From assembly GCA_036867785.1 (NCBI GenBank), contig CP145409.1, forward strand, positions 1,736,001 through 1,800,000: DNA of 64,000 bases, given 5' to 3'. Within the stretch, counting starts at the first letter, position 1; each line of letters begins with the position of its first letter. Shown piece after piece: positions 33,561-42,123 of this stretch. The DNA is from Plasmodiophora brassicae (lineage: Eukaryota > Endomyxa: Phytomyxea > Phytomyxea > Plasmodiophorida). A program made the position numbers and the translations under genes. The notes under the pieces were generated by a model. That model was not told where the DNA came from, searched no databases, and saw only the letters and a list, made by a program, of their open reading frames with translations.

Positions 33561-35063
33561 TCATGAAGCGCCTTGCATGGCGACCATGTTGTTGATGATG
33601 GCGTTGCCGTCAACAGCCGTCACCCGGCCCGGTTTCCTCGGTAGGGGCCGCACCAGGTTCGTTCTCCCGTTCACCATCATCAGCGAGTTGTTCTGGTCGA
33701 GCGCCACCGGCGTCACATTAATTGCCTCCAGGTACCCTTTCAGCACCTCCTTCAACTTCTCATTCTCCTTCTTCAGGGCGTCCCTCTCTCGTTTGGCGTA
33801 CAGTCGTGTCAGCATCGCTCCCGATAACTTCTTCTGGAACGCGGCCAACAATGATCGCTTGTCGCCCTGGTCATCCTCATCAAGGGAGAACAACTCGTTG
33901 CGCAGCAAGTCGTCACCGTCGACGCCTGCTCCCGTTGCCGACATCTTCGACGCGAGCTCGGCCTGCTTCACGATCCGGGTCGCTTGGTCCAGTCGGAGCT
34001 TGGCATCCCGACGCGCATCGCGGCACGTTCTCGTCAGCTGCCGCAGCTGCCTGTAGGCGTTATCACGATCCTTGGCCATGCCCTCCTTCATTCTGAACAG
34101 CTGCTCGTGCAGGGTGTCGCGTTCGGCGCGAAGCGCCTTGTTACGCCGTTCGGAATCGTTGGAGCTCGTCGCCAGCTTCTTCCTCCACAACATGATCTCC
34201 GCCTGCAACGCCTCGTTCCGTTTCAGCTTCCTGTCGATATCCGCCGACAGCATCGCGTCGTTGTCCTGAAGTGTCTTGAACTCGCCGGCGCGCTCCTCGG
34301 TGCTCTGAACGTACGCGAAGTGTGCTGCGTCGAACTTTGCTTCCAGGTCGCTGATCGTCTTGTCCAGGGTCACCTTCAGGTCGTTGATCTGCTCCAGGTT
34401 CGACGACCGCAGCGATTCCCTGGCCATGTCCAGCTTCTGCTGCGCGTCCTCGTCTTCGTTGGCGGTCCTGACCGAGCATTCCCTGCCAACATCGGCGAAT
34501 TCCCGCTGCGCGTCTTGGAATTCGTTGGCGATGGTGGCGCGCTCCGCCTCGAAGTCGCCCTGCATGCGATTCAGGAACTGGTCGCCCTCCTGGCAGACGG
34601 CACACATGCGATCGGGGCCGACGAACGTCGTGATCATGCCCCGCATGGACATCGCATGGCTCCCGGTCGCGTGTCGCGCCATCAGCTCCGCCTGGCGTTG
34701 CCGCTCGAGAATCTCGCTTCGGAAGCACGTTTGCATCTGGGTACGTCGCTCGAGCTCGACGCGTGCGATGCGCCCATCGACGAGGGCCCGGTCGCGAACC
34801 TCGCAGCGAAGGCGGGAACGCCTACGAACGTCATGTCGCCGAGCGTGGATTCGATGCAGGGCGGTGTGCTCCCGAATTCCCTCCCGCATGCGCTGCAATT
34901 GCATCTGGGTCGTCCTGGCATTCTCGTCGAACGTCGCCTGGGCCAGCTCGGCGTCGCTGTCGACCTGTGTCACGTCATCGCCCTTGCTGCTGCCGCTGCC
35001 GTCGTCGGTGATCTCGCCGGCGCCTTTCACCTCCTTGCCAATCCGTGCGCCACCTCGCCCCAT
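33561..35063 (-). CDS. DRC2: Dynein regulatory complex subunit 2 (DRC2/CCDC65-like)
   Basis: Intronless, 500 residues from ATG 35063. Almost the whole protein is predicted coiled coil, rich in Glu, Arg, Lys and Leu. Diagnostic parts are the middle (DLKVTLDKTISDLEAKFD, LQDNDAMLSADIDRKLKRNE, EIMLWRKKLATSSNDSERRN) and the C-terminal end LKGYLEAINVTPVALDQNNS followed by MMVNGRTNL, typical for DRC2. DRC1/DRC2 form the base of the nexin-dynein regulatory complex on axonemal doublets. Length agrees with the ~480 residues of animal CCDC65. Convergent with the helicase gene, 90 bp apart. Confidence 0.82.
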   Translation of the reverse strand: MGRGGARIGKEVKGAGEITDDGSGSSKGDDVTQVDSDAELAQATFDENARTTQMQLQRMREGIREHTALHRIHARRHDVRRRSRLRCEVRDRALVDGRIARVELERRTQMQTCFRSEILERQRQAELMARHATGSHAMSMRGMITTFVGPDRMCAVCQEGDQFLNRMQGDFEAERATIANEFQDAQREFADVGRECSVRTANEDEDAQQKLDMARESLRSSNLEQINDLKVTLDKTISDLEAKFDAAHFAYVQSTEERAGEFKTLQDNDAMLSADIDRKLKRNEALQAEIMLWRKKLATSSNDSERRNKALRAERDTLHEQLFRMKEGMAKDRDNAYRQLRQLTRTCRDARRDAKLRLDQATRIVKQAELASKMSATGAGVDGDDLLRNELFSLDEDDQGDKRSLLAAFQKKLSGAMLTRLYAKRERDALKKENEKLKEVLKGYLEAINVTPVALDQNNSLMMVNGRTNLVRPLPRKPGRVTAVDGNAIINNMVAMQGAS

Positions 35064-35477
35064 CGCTAAGTGCAACCAACCGCCCCGCGAGTTACACTCT
35101 GTACGCCTGCGACGATCGCCCTGCTGGCATTACGGTACTTGTCACTATGTAATGCAACCTGGGAGCGCCACCTAATCGTTGTTATATTAGGGGCTGGCGT
35201 CGCCCATATTGATCGTACGCGACGGTACCTGCCTGCCGTCTAGCGACACAGGTACCAGCGTCGCGAGTTACGTTGGCCCCACGTGCAACGACCGTCGCTC
35301 TGCACAGCGTACGTGGCCCGACCGCACACGTTTCGCCCTGCACACGCGCCCGGCTGTCCTGCATCCAGCTGTTTCCAGGATGGCGATCGTTCGAGTATGG
35401 GCAGCAGATTCTCTCTGGAAATATCCCGGGCGCTCTCGTCAAATCCAGTGTATTGCGCTTGGGGCGTCGTCGGCGCC
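35064..35477. other. Divergent promoter region; in-frame upstream ATGs of the RhoGEF
   Basis: Region between DRC2 (minus) and the RhoGEF (plus). The RhoGEF frame stays open upstream to an ATG at 35283 with another at 35397, but the extra residues are Pro/Cys/Arg-rich and look untranslated, so the start at 35478 is preferred. Confidence 0.5.
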
Positions 35478-38159
35478 ATGGCCGACGGCAAGGACATCGC
35501 CACGATCTTCGCCGACGACTTCGGCGCCCGCCCGGCCCGCAACGTGCCCAGCTGGCTGTCGACGCAGATGTTCTCGGCGCCGTCGTCCGACGACGGCCTG
35601 TTCGACGGCCTGTCGGGCATCTCGGCCCACAACTCTGACGAGGACGAGGACGACGACACGTCCGACGACGGCCTGGGCAGCGAACACGAGTTCCAGTCGG
35701 GGCAGTTCGTCCCCGTTTCCCAGCACAGTCGGCACCGTGCCAGTGACGACGATGACGACGACGACGACGACGACGACGACGATCAAGACGACAGCAAAGT
35801 CGACAGCGCGAAGGCGACCGCGCCGCCCCTTCCAGAGAAGGACCATGGGCCGCTGGTCGATCAGGCGTTGCGGAAGGAGGCGCTCGTGGACGCGTTCTGG
35901 GACAAGACCAGCGTCGACGCGACGCCCGGGGAAGTTGCCGCCGAGCTCGACGATCCGGTCGGCAGCGAAACGGTAGCGGCGGCGGCGGCGCCCGGCCCCG
36001 TCGTCGTCGACGAGCTGGCGAACTCGAACATCCCGATCGACGTGCAGACCGTGCACCTGCTCCTGGCCCTGCAATCGCAGTACGTCAAGCTGCTGCGCGT
36101 CGTCGACCGGACGTACATTCGGGTGGCGCGCGCGTCCCACGCCCTGTCGAGGAAGCCGCGCGTCCTCGGCGACAACGAGATGGAGGCCATCTTCCTGAAC
36201 TGGAGCGACCTGCTGGCGGCGGCGATCGACCTGAAGCGCGCCATGCGCACCACGCGTCAGGCGGCGGGCCTGGACCCGGCCGCCGCCCTGTCTGGCCTGC
36301 TGGGCCACGTGCAGGCCCACCTGGCGTACCTGCGCCTGTACACGATCTTCGCCAGCGAGCACGTGTTCTCGATGAAGTCGCTGGAGGCCGCCATCCGCCG
36401 CCGGGTCGCGTTCGTCGACCTCATCGAGCTGAACGAGGCGTCGGACGGCATCATGTTCAAGGCGATGCTGGACCGCCCGCTGCGCCACTTCCAGGACCTG
36501 CGCGTTGTCGTCCACCGGTTCGTCGCGCTGGCGCCGCCGGCCGACCCGCTCGTCGCGACCGCCGAGCGCCTGGTCGGCAACCTGGCCAGCGCCGAGGAGC
36601 AGGTCAACCGCGAGGCGCTGCTGTCGGAGGCGCGGTCGCGCGTCATCTCGATCCAGGAGAAGCTGTTCAGCGGCAAGGTCAACCTGGTCTACCCGGGGCG
36701 GTACTGTGTGCGGTACGGCCCCCTGCAGAAGCTGACGACGGCGAACAAGAAGGACGGCGGCAAGGTCTACACGTTCTTCATGTTCGACGACCTGATCGTC
36801 GGCGCCGAGGGGCGCACCGGGCAGATGCGCGTCAAGTACGTCCTGGACCTGCAGGACATCAAGGTCAGCGAGAGCGCCGGCGGCGGGTCGTTCCACGTCG
36901 AGTCGCCGATCAAGTCGCTGCTGCTGGCCGGGTCCAGCGACGCCATCACGCAGTCGTGGATCGCCGACATTGTCGCCCACTCCAAGGCGCTGTCGCAGCG
37001 TCGCGGCCAGCATGGCGTGCGGAACCCGTTCACGCTCGACGAGCTCGTGCGCAACGATGCGGTTCGCGCCAGGTCCACTGTCGACGCCAGCCTCGAGGAG
37101 AGCCGCGACGTCATGCAGGCCGTGAAGCGCGACTGTGTCGACTCGTCGAACGCGAACACGTTCATGACGAACGACGAGGTCGCGGCCGAGCACCTGCCGG
37201 AATCGATGGGCGACGCGAAACAGTTCGATTCGGTCAGTATGGACAAGGCGGCGCCGGCGGACGACGCGGTCAAGACGGCGCTGCTGAAGATCCATGTGAC
37301 CGCCGCCGAGGCGCCGGAGGCGTCGCCCAGGCAGCGGATGGTGTCGCCGACGTCGTCGGACGCGGAGGCGGCGCCGGCCAGCTCGTCGAGCATGAAGAAG
37401 GCGACGATGCTGATGGGCATGGGCACGTCCGGCATGCTGGTCGGGTCCGGCGCCATGCAAGGGTACCTGAAGATGAAGGGGTCGACGTTCATGCAGCTGC
37501 AGTCCATGTTCTTCATGGTGAACGCGGCGAAACGCGAGCTGTGCAGCTGGAAGCTGAAGGCGGACGCGCAGCGGTCGTCGTCGCACCCGAAGAAGTCGAT
37601 CCCGCTGAAGGACGTCGTCGTGTTCCCGAGCGAGTCGGGCGAGGACGCCGCCTTCGAGCTGTACCACGCCGAGGCGAAGCGCCCGTTCGTGTTCATCGCC
37701 ACCGACCCGGGCAACCGGGACGCCTGGTGCGAGGCGCTGGCCAAGTTCAGGCAGGCGGACAGGACGATGGAGAACTTCTTCGAGAAGCGCGGCGGCGACC
37801 AGGGCACGAAGCCCTGGCGCCTGCGCTACTTTGTCATGCTCGAGACGCGGCGCGTCATCCTGTACTTCAATCGACGCCAGGTAGGACGCATGGGCGTTCC
37901 CAAACCGGGCCGGTGCTCAGCGTGTTGCCAACAGGATGCGGCCGGCCTGGACTGGCAGCTGAACGCCAACGGGTCGATCGACCTGACCGAGTGCTCGGCG
38001 CGGGCCATCGACCGGGCCGAGGCGCTGGAGAAGATGGGCCGGGAGTTCATCATGGAGGTGATCCCGAACAACACCCGGCGCCGGTTCTACATGGCCGGCG
38101 ACACCCAGCAGCTCGTCGACGAATGGGTCGGGCAGATCAGGAGGGTCGCCAGCCGCTAA
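35478..38159 (+). CDS. Dbl-family RhoGEF with three PH domains
   Basis: Exons 35478-37880 and 37935-38159; the 54-bp intron (donor GTAGGA) keeps the frame, so a read-through ORF also exists. Product about 875 residues. After an acidic start with a run of 13 Asp, the DH domain spans roughly residues 185-390 (VHLLLALQSQYVKLLRVVDR, GDNEMEAIFLNWSDLLAA, LLDRPL-type end AMLDRPLRHFQDLRVVVHRF). A first PH follows (LVYPGRYCVRYGPLQKL ... YTFFMFDDLIVGAE), then after a Ser-rich linker two more PH domains (MQGYLKMKGSTFMQLQSMFF; FFEKRGGDQGTKPWRLRYFV). DH-PH modules load GTP on Rho-family GTPases at membranes. Confidence 0.85.
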   Translation: MADGKDIATIFADDFGARPARNVPSWLSTQMFSAPSSDDGLFDGLSGISAHNSDEDEDDDTSDDGLGSEHEFQSGQFVPVSQHSRHRASDDDDDDDDDDDDDQDDSKVDSAKATAPPLPEKDHGPLVDQALRKEALVDAFWDKTSVDATPGEVAAELDDPVGSETVAAAAAPGPVVVDELANSNIPIDVQTVHLLLALQSQYVKLLRVVDRTYIRVARASHALSRKPRVLGDNEMEAIFLNWSDLLAAAIDLKRAMRTTRQAAGLDPAAALSGLLGHVQAHLAYLRLYTIFASEHVFSMKSLEAAIRRRVAFVDLIELNEASDGIMFKAMLDRPLRHFQDLRVVVHRFVALAPPADPLVATAERLVGNLASAEEQVNREALLSEARSRVISIQEKLFSGKVNLVYPGRYCVRYGPLQKLTTANKKDGGKVYTFFMFDDLIVGAEGRTGQMRVKYVLDLQDIKVSESAGGGSFHVESPIKSLLLAGSSDAITQSWIADIVAHSKALSQRRGQHGVRNPFTLDELVRNDAVRARSTVDASLEESRDVMQAVKRDCVDSSNANTFMTNDEVAAEHLPESMGDAKQFDSVSMDKAAPADDAVKTALLKIHVTAAEAPEASPRQRMVSPTSSDAEAAPASSSSMKKATMLMGMGTSGMLVGSGAMQGYLKMKGSTFMQLQSMFFMVNAAKRELCSWKLKADAQRSSSHPKKSIPLKDVVVFPSESGEDAAFELYHAEAKRPFVFIATDPGNRDAWCEALAKFRQADRTMENFFEKRGGDQGTKPWRLRYFVMLETRRVILYFNRRQVGRMGVPKPGRCSACCQQDAAGLDWQLNANGSIDLTECSARAIDRAEALEKMGREFIMEVIPNNTRRRFYMAGDTQQLVDEWVGQIRRVASR

Positions 38160-38431
38160 ACGAACGCATACTACTATCCCCAAACACACTAAAATTAAGC
38201 GGATAATGCGCCTCATGTTCATTGTGACAGATAACGCGGTCGTGCGTGCCACCTCGCCCGGTACGCTGATGACGACTCGCGACCTTTGGAGTGGATGTGA
38301 CGCCATTGCAATGGTCGCCGGTCGACGACGTTACGTGCACAGCTGGCCTGCCGCGATAGGACGCCCCTCTGTGGTATCTCGATGATGGAACGCGCAGAGT
38401 CGATCACGGAAGGTACCCCAGGTCGAGGTAG

Positions 38432-39939
38432 ATGGCGCAATCATCACAGATCGTCGTTGGGCTGGTGCTGGCCGTCTTCGTCGCATGGCTACAAGGGCGG
38501 CCATCGACTGGCATTCTCCCTCTGCGCGTATGGCCGGGATCACATCCTGTCCCTACCTGGCGCATCAACTCCTCAACGTTCATGGCCGATGTCGAGGCCA
38601 AGTCGCAACCCGTCGTCCTACGCGACCTTCCATCAGTCGCGCCCTGGCCGGCGTTCACGAAATGGAACGATCGCCGATACCTGAGCCGACACCTCGACCA
38701 GGTGACGGTGCACGTCCCGCGGTCCCCCACCGTCCAATTGCATAGTCGGGTGCAACCCTTCGGCTCGTTGCCAGGGGTCATCTGGACCCGGCCCTGGACG
38801 CAACGAAACATCACAGTGGAGGAGTTCACCAGCGCCCGCAGGCATCTGTATTACGCCATGATTCCTGGACGAAACCTGCCTGTAGCGATGAAGCGAGACA
38901 TTGGTGGTCTTGCCGGACTCGTGAACCGGAACATCGTGGAGGTGAACGTTTGGCTGACCAAGGCGCCGGTATCAACGCCAACGCACTACGATGTCACTCA
39001 CAACGTAATGCGCAATGGCGTTGCACCTCGTCTTCACATGCACACGCGGACAGTACTGACGCTCCTTCCAGACATACGTACAAGTTTCAGGGAGGAAGCG
39101 TTTCATTCTGTTCCCTCCTGAGGTGCGGCCATCCTGTGCCCCGAAACGTCACTGCCGGTGCTGTTGGATGACAGCCTTGTGCAGAGTTACGCAGGCTTGT
39201 ACCTGTACCCGCGACTTCATCCCAGCACACGACAGTCGCAGGCTTCTTTCCGGCTCGACCCGTCTCGCGAGCGTGTTGCTCGGGTCGATACCGACATGTT
39301 CCCTAGTGCAGCGTCACTGCAGGCGTATGAGGTCGTGCTAGAACCAGGTGACGCCCTCTTCATCCCGTCATACTGGTCCGTTTCCGTTCAGCAGACTGTG
39401 ACGATGCCTCGGCCGAACGTTTGCGCAGGTTCCATCACGTCATGGCGGAAGGCGACGACGCCTCCGTTAGCTTGTCGGTGTGCTGGGAATCAACCGGCCT
39501 GAGGTCTCGGCAGGCTCTCTACGACGTCCCTGCCCCGCCAGTCCCACTCCACTGGCCGCCCGCTCGTCGCGTCGCCGTCCTTATTGGGTTTGTCAACGCT
39601 ATCGTCCCTCACGAGATCGACATCACTGCGCTCATCACGAACGTGCTCGCGACCCGGTACCTGCCGCTTGAATTCGACGATCAAGCCCCGGGTCTATGGG
39701 ACCAGATCAAACCCAGGCCCTCCTTGCCTTGCGAGTGTGGTCCGCCGATGCCCCGCTCCGTCCTATCGGTCAGCAACCGCGTCAACGGGGTCGCCTTTCC
39801 GTCCGCCGCGCAACGCCACATCGAGATCGCCAACTACATCGAGGACGTCGTCGGCGACGCCCTCGGCCCCGACCTCGTGGCCTCATTCCTCCAGCTCTTC
39901 GTCCGGCAGTCGAACAATCCCAACCCTTGCTGTCCATAA
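38432..39939 (+). CDS. JmjC/cupin-8 type Fe(II) oxygenase with signal peptide
   Basis: Exons 38432-39004, 39072-39122, 39185-39375 and 39429-39939 give 441 residues. The N-terminus (IVVGLVLAVFVAWLQG) is a signal peptide or anchor. The cupin part has PVVLRDLPSVAPW, the iron ligands HYD in THYDVTHN and the distal His in WFHHVMAEG, plus KRFILFPPESYAGLYLYP and YEVVLEPGDALFIPSYW. This matches the JmjC subgroup of hydroxylases (HSPBAP1/FIH/JMJD-like), normally cytosolic or nuclear; the signal peptide suggests an ER or secreted form as in JMJD8/JMJD7-like proteins. The C-terminal ~150 residues are helical and unassigned. Confidence 0.8.
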
Positions 39940-39989
39940 ACAAAAGATCAAGTCTCATGCGCCGCTCCAGACGAAAGTTTCCTGGGATA

Positions 39990-40200
39990 CAGTCCCCAGC
40001 TGCAGCTGCGGTCACTGGTTACAGTCGGCCGGCCTGCAGTTGCGGGCACTGGAGACAGTCGGCCCCCAGCTGCAGTTGCGGTCACTGGTTACAGTCGGCC
40101 TTGCAGTTGCGGCCACTGGATACAGTCGCCCCCACTTCCCCAGCTGCAGCTGCGGGGTAACTGGCCACAGTCAATCGGCCCTGCAGCTGCAGTTGAAAGT
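39990..40200. repeat. GC-rich minisatellite
   Basis: About five imperfect copies of a ~36-40 bp unit built from GCTGCAGTTGCGGTCACTGG and TTACAGTCGGCC-like parts run from ~39995 to 40195, just after the JmjC stop codon. Copies differ by substitutions and by short indels. PvuII/PstI-like CAGCTG/CTGCAG palindromes recur in every copy. Confidence 0.75.
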
Positions 40201-40517
40201 TGAGACGGGTGTTGTTCGCGCCAGGCGAGCGCTTTCCTCGGCCGCACGGAGTATGTAGGTAGGCGGAAGAAGGGTCCCACCTGATGTCGTCGACTACGGA
40301 CGGTGGCGTCCGCCTTCGCCGAGATGTCGTGCACGATCTGGATCGCGTGATACAGCGGTGTTTCAGCAAGGAAGGCGCTGAGGTGGGATGTGGCATTGCA
40401 GTGTCCCGTGCGCGATGTTGACCGCTTGGAGAAGGGGGCGAACCCGTCCTGGCCGAACGACTGGATGCTCGTTCTCTCACTCCTGCATCGGTATTCGTCG
40501 TACGCCGCCTTCTGCAT
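40089..40517 (-). CDS. Hypothetical small protein, possible axonemal type
   Basis: Minus-strand ORF from ATG 40517 with good GC3 codon use over the first ~90 codons (AAYDEYRCRSERTSIQSFGQ, DGFAPFSKRSTSRTGHC, FLAETPLYHAIQIVHDISAK). The last third runs into the minisatellite and has weaker codon bias, so an intron donor near the codons for RRHQ (GTGGGA) could end the exon earlier. The start lies 83 bp from the divergent OB-fold gene. No family recognised; the short phrases are reminiscent of small microtubule-inner proteins, but that is only an impression. Confidence 0.4.
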   Translation of the reverse strand: MQKAAYDEYRCRSERTSIQSFGQDGFAPFSKRSTSRTGHCNATSHLSAFLAETPLYHAIQIVHDISAKADATVRSRRHQVGPFFRLPTYSVRPRKALAWREQHPSQLSTAAAGPIDCGQLPRSCSWGSGGDCIQWPQLQGRL

Positions 40518-40600
40518 GCCGCCTGTTATGCTGTACGCCTAGTTATGATCTGTTCAGATCGGGGATAACGCCGGCGATCATTCGGGCTGAGGCGCAGACG

Positions 40601-42109
40601 ATGGCGATGCAGACGGTCGCATCGACACAATGGGCACCGTTGCAAGACCTGAACGCGTCGCACGGCCTTCGCTGTCGTGTTCGTTTCGACGGTGTCCATT
40701 GTTCCGCTCCGCTCATCGTTGACGTTGCCAGCGTGGACGGGGACCACCATCGTCAGGCGTTCGTCCACAATCGGTTCCAAACTGCGGCTCGAAACTGGAC
40801 CGCCACGCGAACCGTCCTTCGTATCGGTGATGCGCGTCTCGCTGGCAAGCGAATCCTACCCACGCCTTTGATCGTCGAAGAAATTGCCATGTCGTCCGTC
40901 GCGCTCGAGGACAATGCTCTTATCGGCTGCGTTACGAAGCGTCGCGATGGGCGATCGGAAGGCAGAAATGGCACCTGCCTGGTGCTGACGACGTCGTCAT
41001 CGCAAGCCACATACTGGTTCGCATGGGGCGAACATGCCGACGTCATGCGATTGGTTCAAGTTGGCGACTGGTGCCTCGTGAAAGGCGTCGTACTGGATCC
41101 CAGAAGGTCGTCGTACGGCGAGATGGGCCTGGCCGGCGCGTCCGTTGTCGAATCGACCGATGCGACCATCGTGCAGATCATCATGGATCCTGACGCGGAC
41201 CTGATTTCTTCCCTACCAAGACACGAGCTGAAGGAACCCGGTATTGCCTTAACCCAGGCCATGTCGACGTCCCAGCATCCCGTCGACCTGTATATGGACG
41301 GCGTCGACCTGGACGGGCAGCGCCTAACGTTGGCCGAGATTTGCCATCGGGCGCGAGAAACGGACGCGCCTCTCGTCCACGTTTCGTTCGTCGCATCGAT
41401 AACCTCGATCGACAGGCAATTGAGGCAGGCCAGCGTCGAAGACGGGTCCGGCGTTGTCGTGAATGTCGTCCTGAACGAGTACCAGTGCCAGGCTTGGCAG
41501 CCAGGTAACTGATTCCGATGCTGGTTCGCAGGTCAGGTGGTGACTTGCGGCGGCTGTTCTCAGGTCAGACACTATTCGCGTGTCGTCTTCGATCGACGCT
41601 GTCGCCGCGATTGTTCGAATGTGCAAACGACCCGCTCGTCAACGTTTCGCTGGAGACCGGCCTGCTCGCCTCCACGTCTCTGTACACGCTGACCACGCTG
41701 CACGAACGACCTCGCCGTGCCGCCAGCATGTTCGTTGCGCTGGCAACGTTAGCCGAGGTGCGCCCTTCGCTGCCAGATCATCGCCTGCGTCTGACATGCG
41801 GCGCGCTAGATCCACGAGCCCATGGAATGCACCCCAGCGATGTGCCTGGCGGACGACGGGACCGACGCCGTCGAGATGGAGCTCTCCTGCCTGGCGTTCA
41901 CGACCGTTCTGTCCTGTTCGCTGCAAGCGTTCGTTCGCGCTGACCGAACGACACGTTCCCAGCTGATCCATGCCGCGCGACAAAAGCCTGTACTGGCCCT
42001 GGTCACCACGATCGACGCCGGGCGGCGCCTGCGGATTGAGCACACGAGGCCGCCCACCATGCACCAACTCATCAAGTCGTTCTACGATGGCCCCGAGCGC
42101 CTTGCGTAA
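40601..42109 (+). CDS. OB-fold protein, MEIOB-like
   Basis: Exons 40601-41504, 41564-41757 and 41810-42109 join to 465 residues. The sequence is rich in short beta segments arranged like OB folds: IGCVTKRRDGRSEGRNGTCL then TYWFAWGEHADVMRLVQVGD and WCLVKGVVLDPRR; a second unit PLVHVSFVASITSIDRQLRQ. A C-terminal block has LAFTTVLSCSLQAFVRADRT. Total length and OB content match MEIOB (meiosis-specific ssDNA-binding partner of SPATA22), but identity is low by eye and an RPA1-related or unrelated OB protein is possible. Convergent with the ankyrin/pseudokinase gene, stops 14 bp apart. Confidence 0.45.
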
Positions 42110-42123
42110 TCAACTCATGTCGT

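Noticed and set aside
33984-35069. 361-codon ORF opposite DRC2
   Set aside because: Shadow; the minus-strand frame is a coherent coiled-coil protein.
35439-37667. 742-codon minus-strand ORF opposite the RhoGEF
   Set aside because: Shadow ORF caused by strong third-position GC; the sense frame has clear DH and PH domains.
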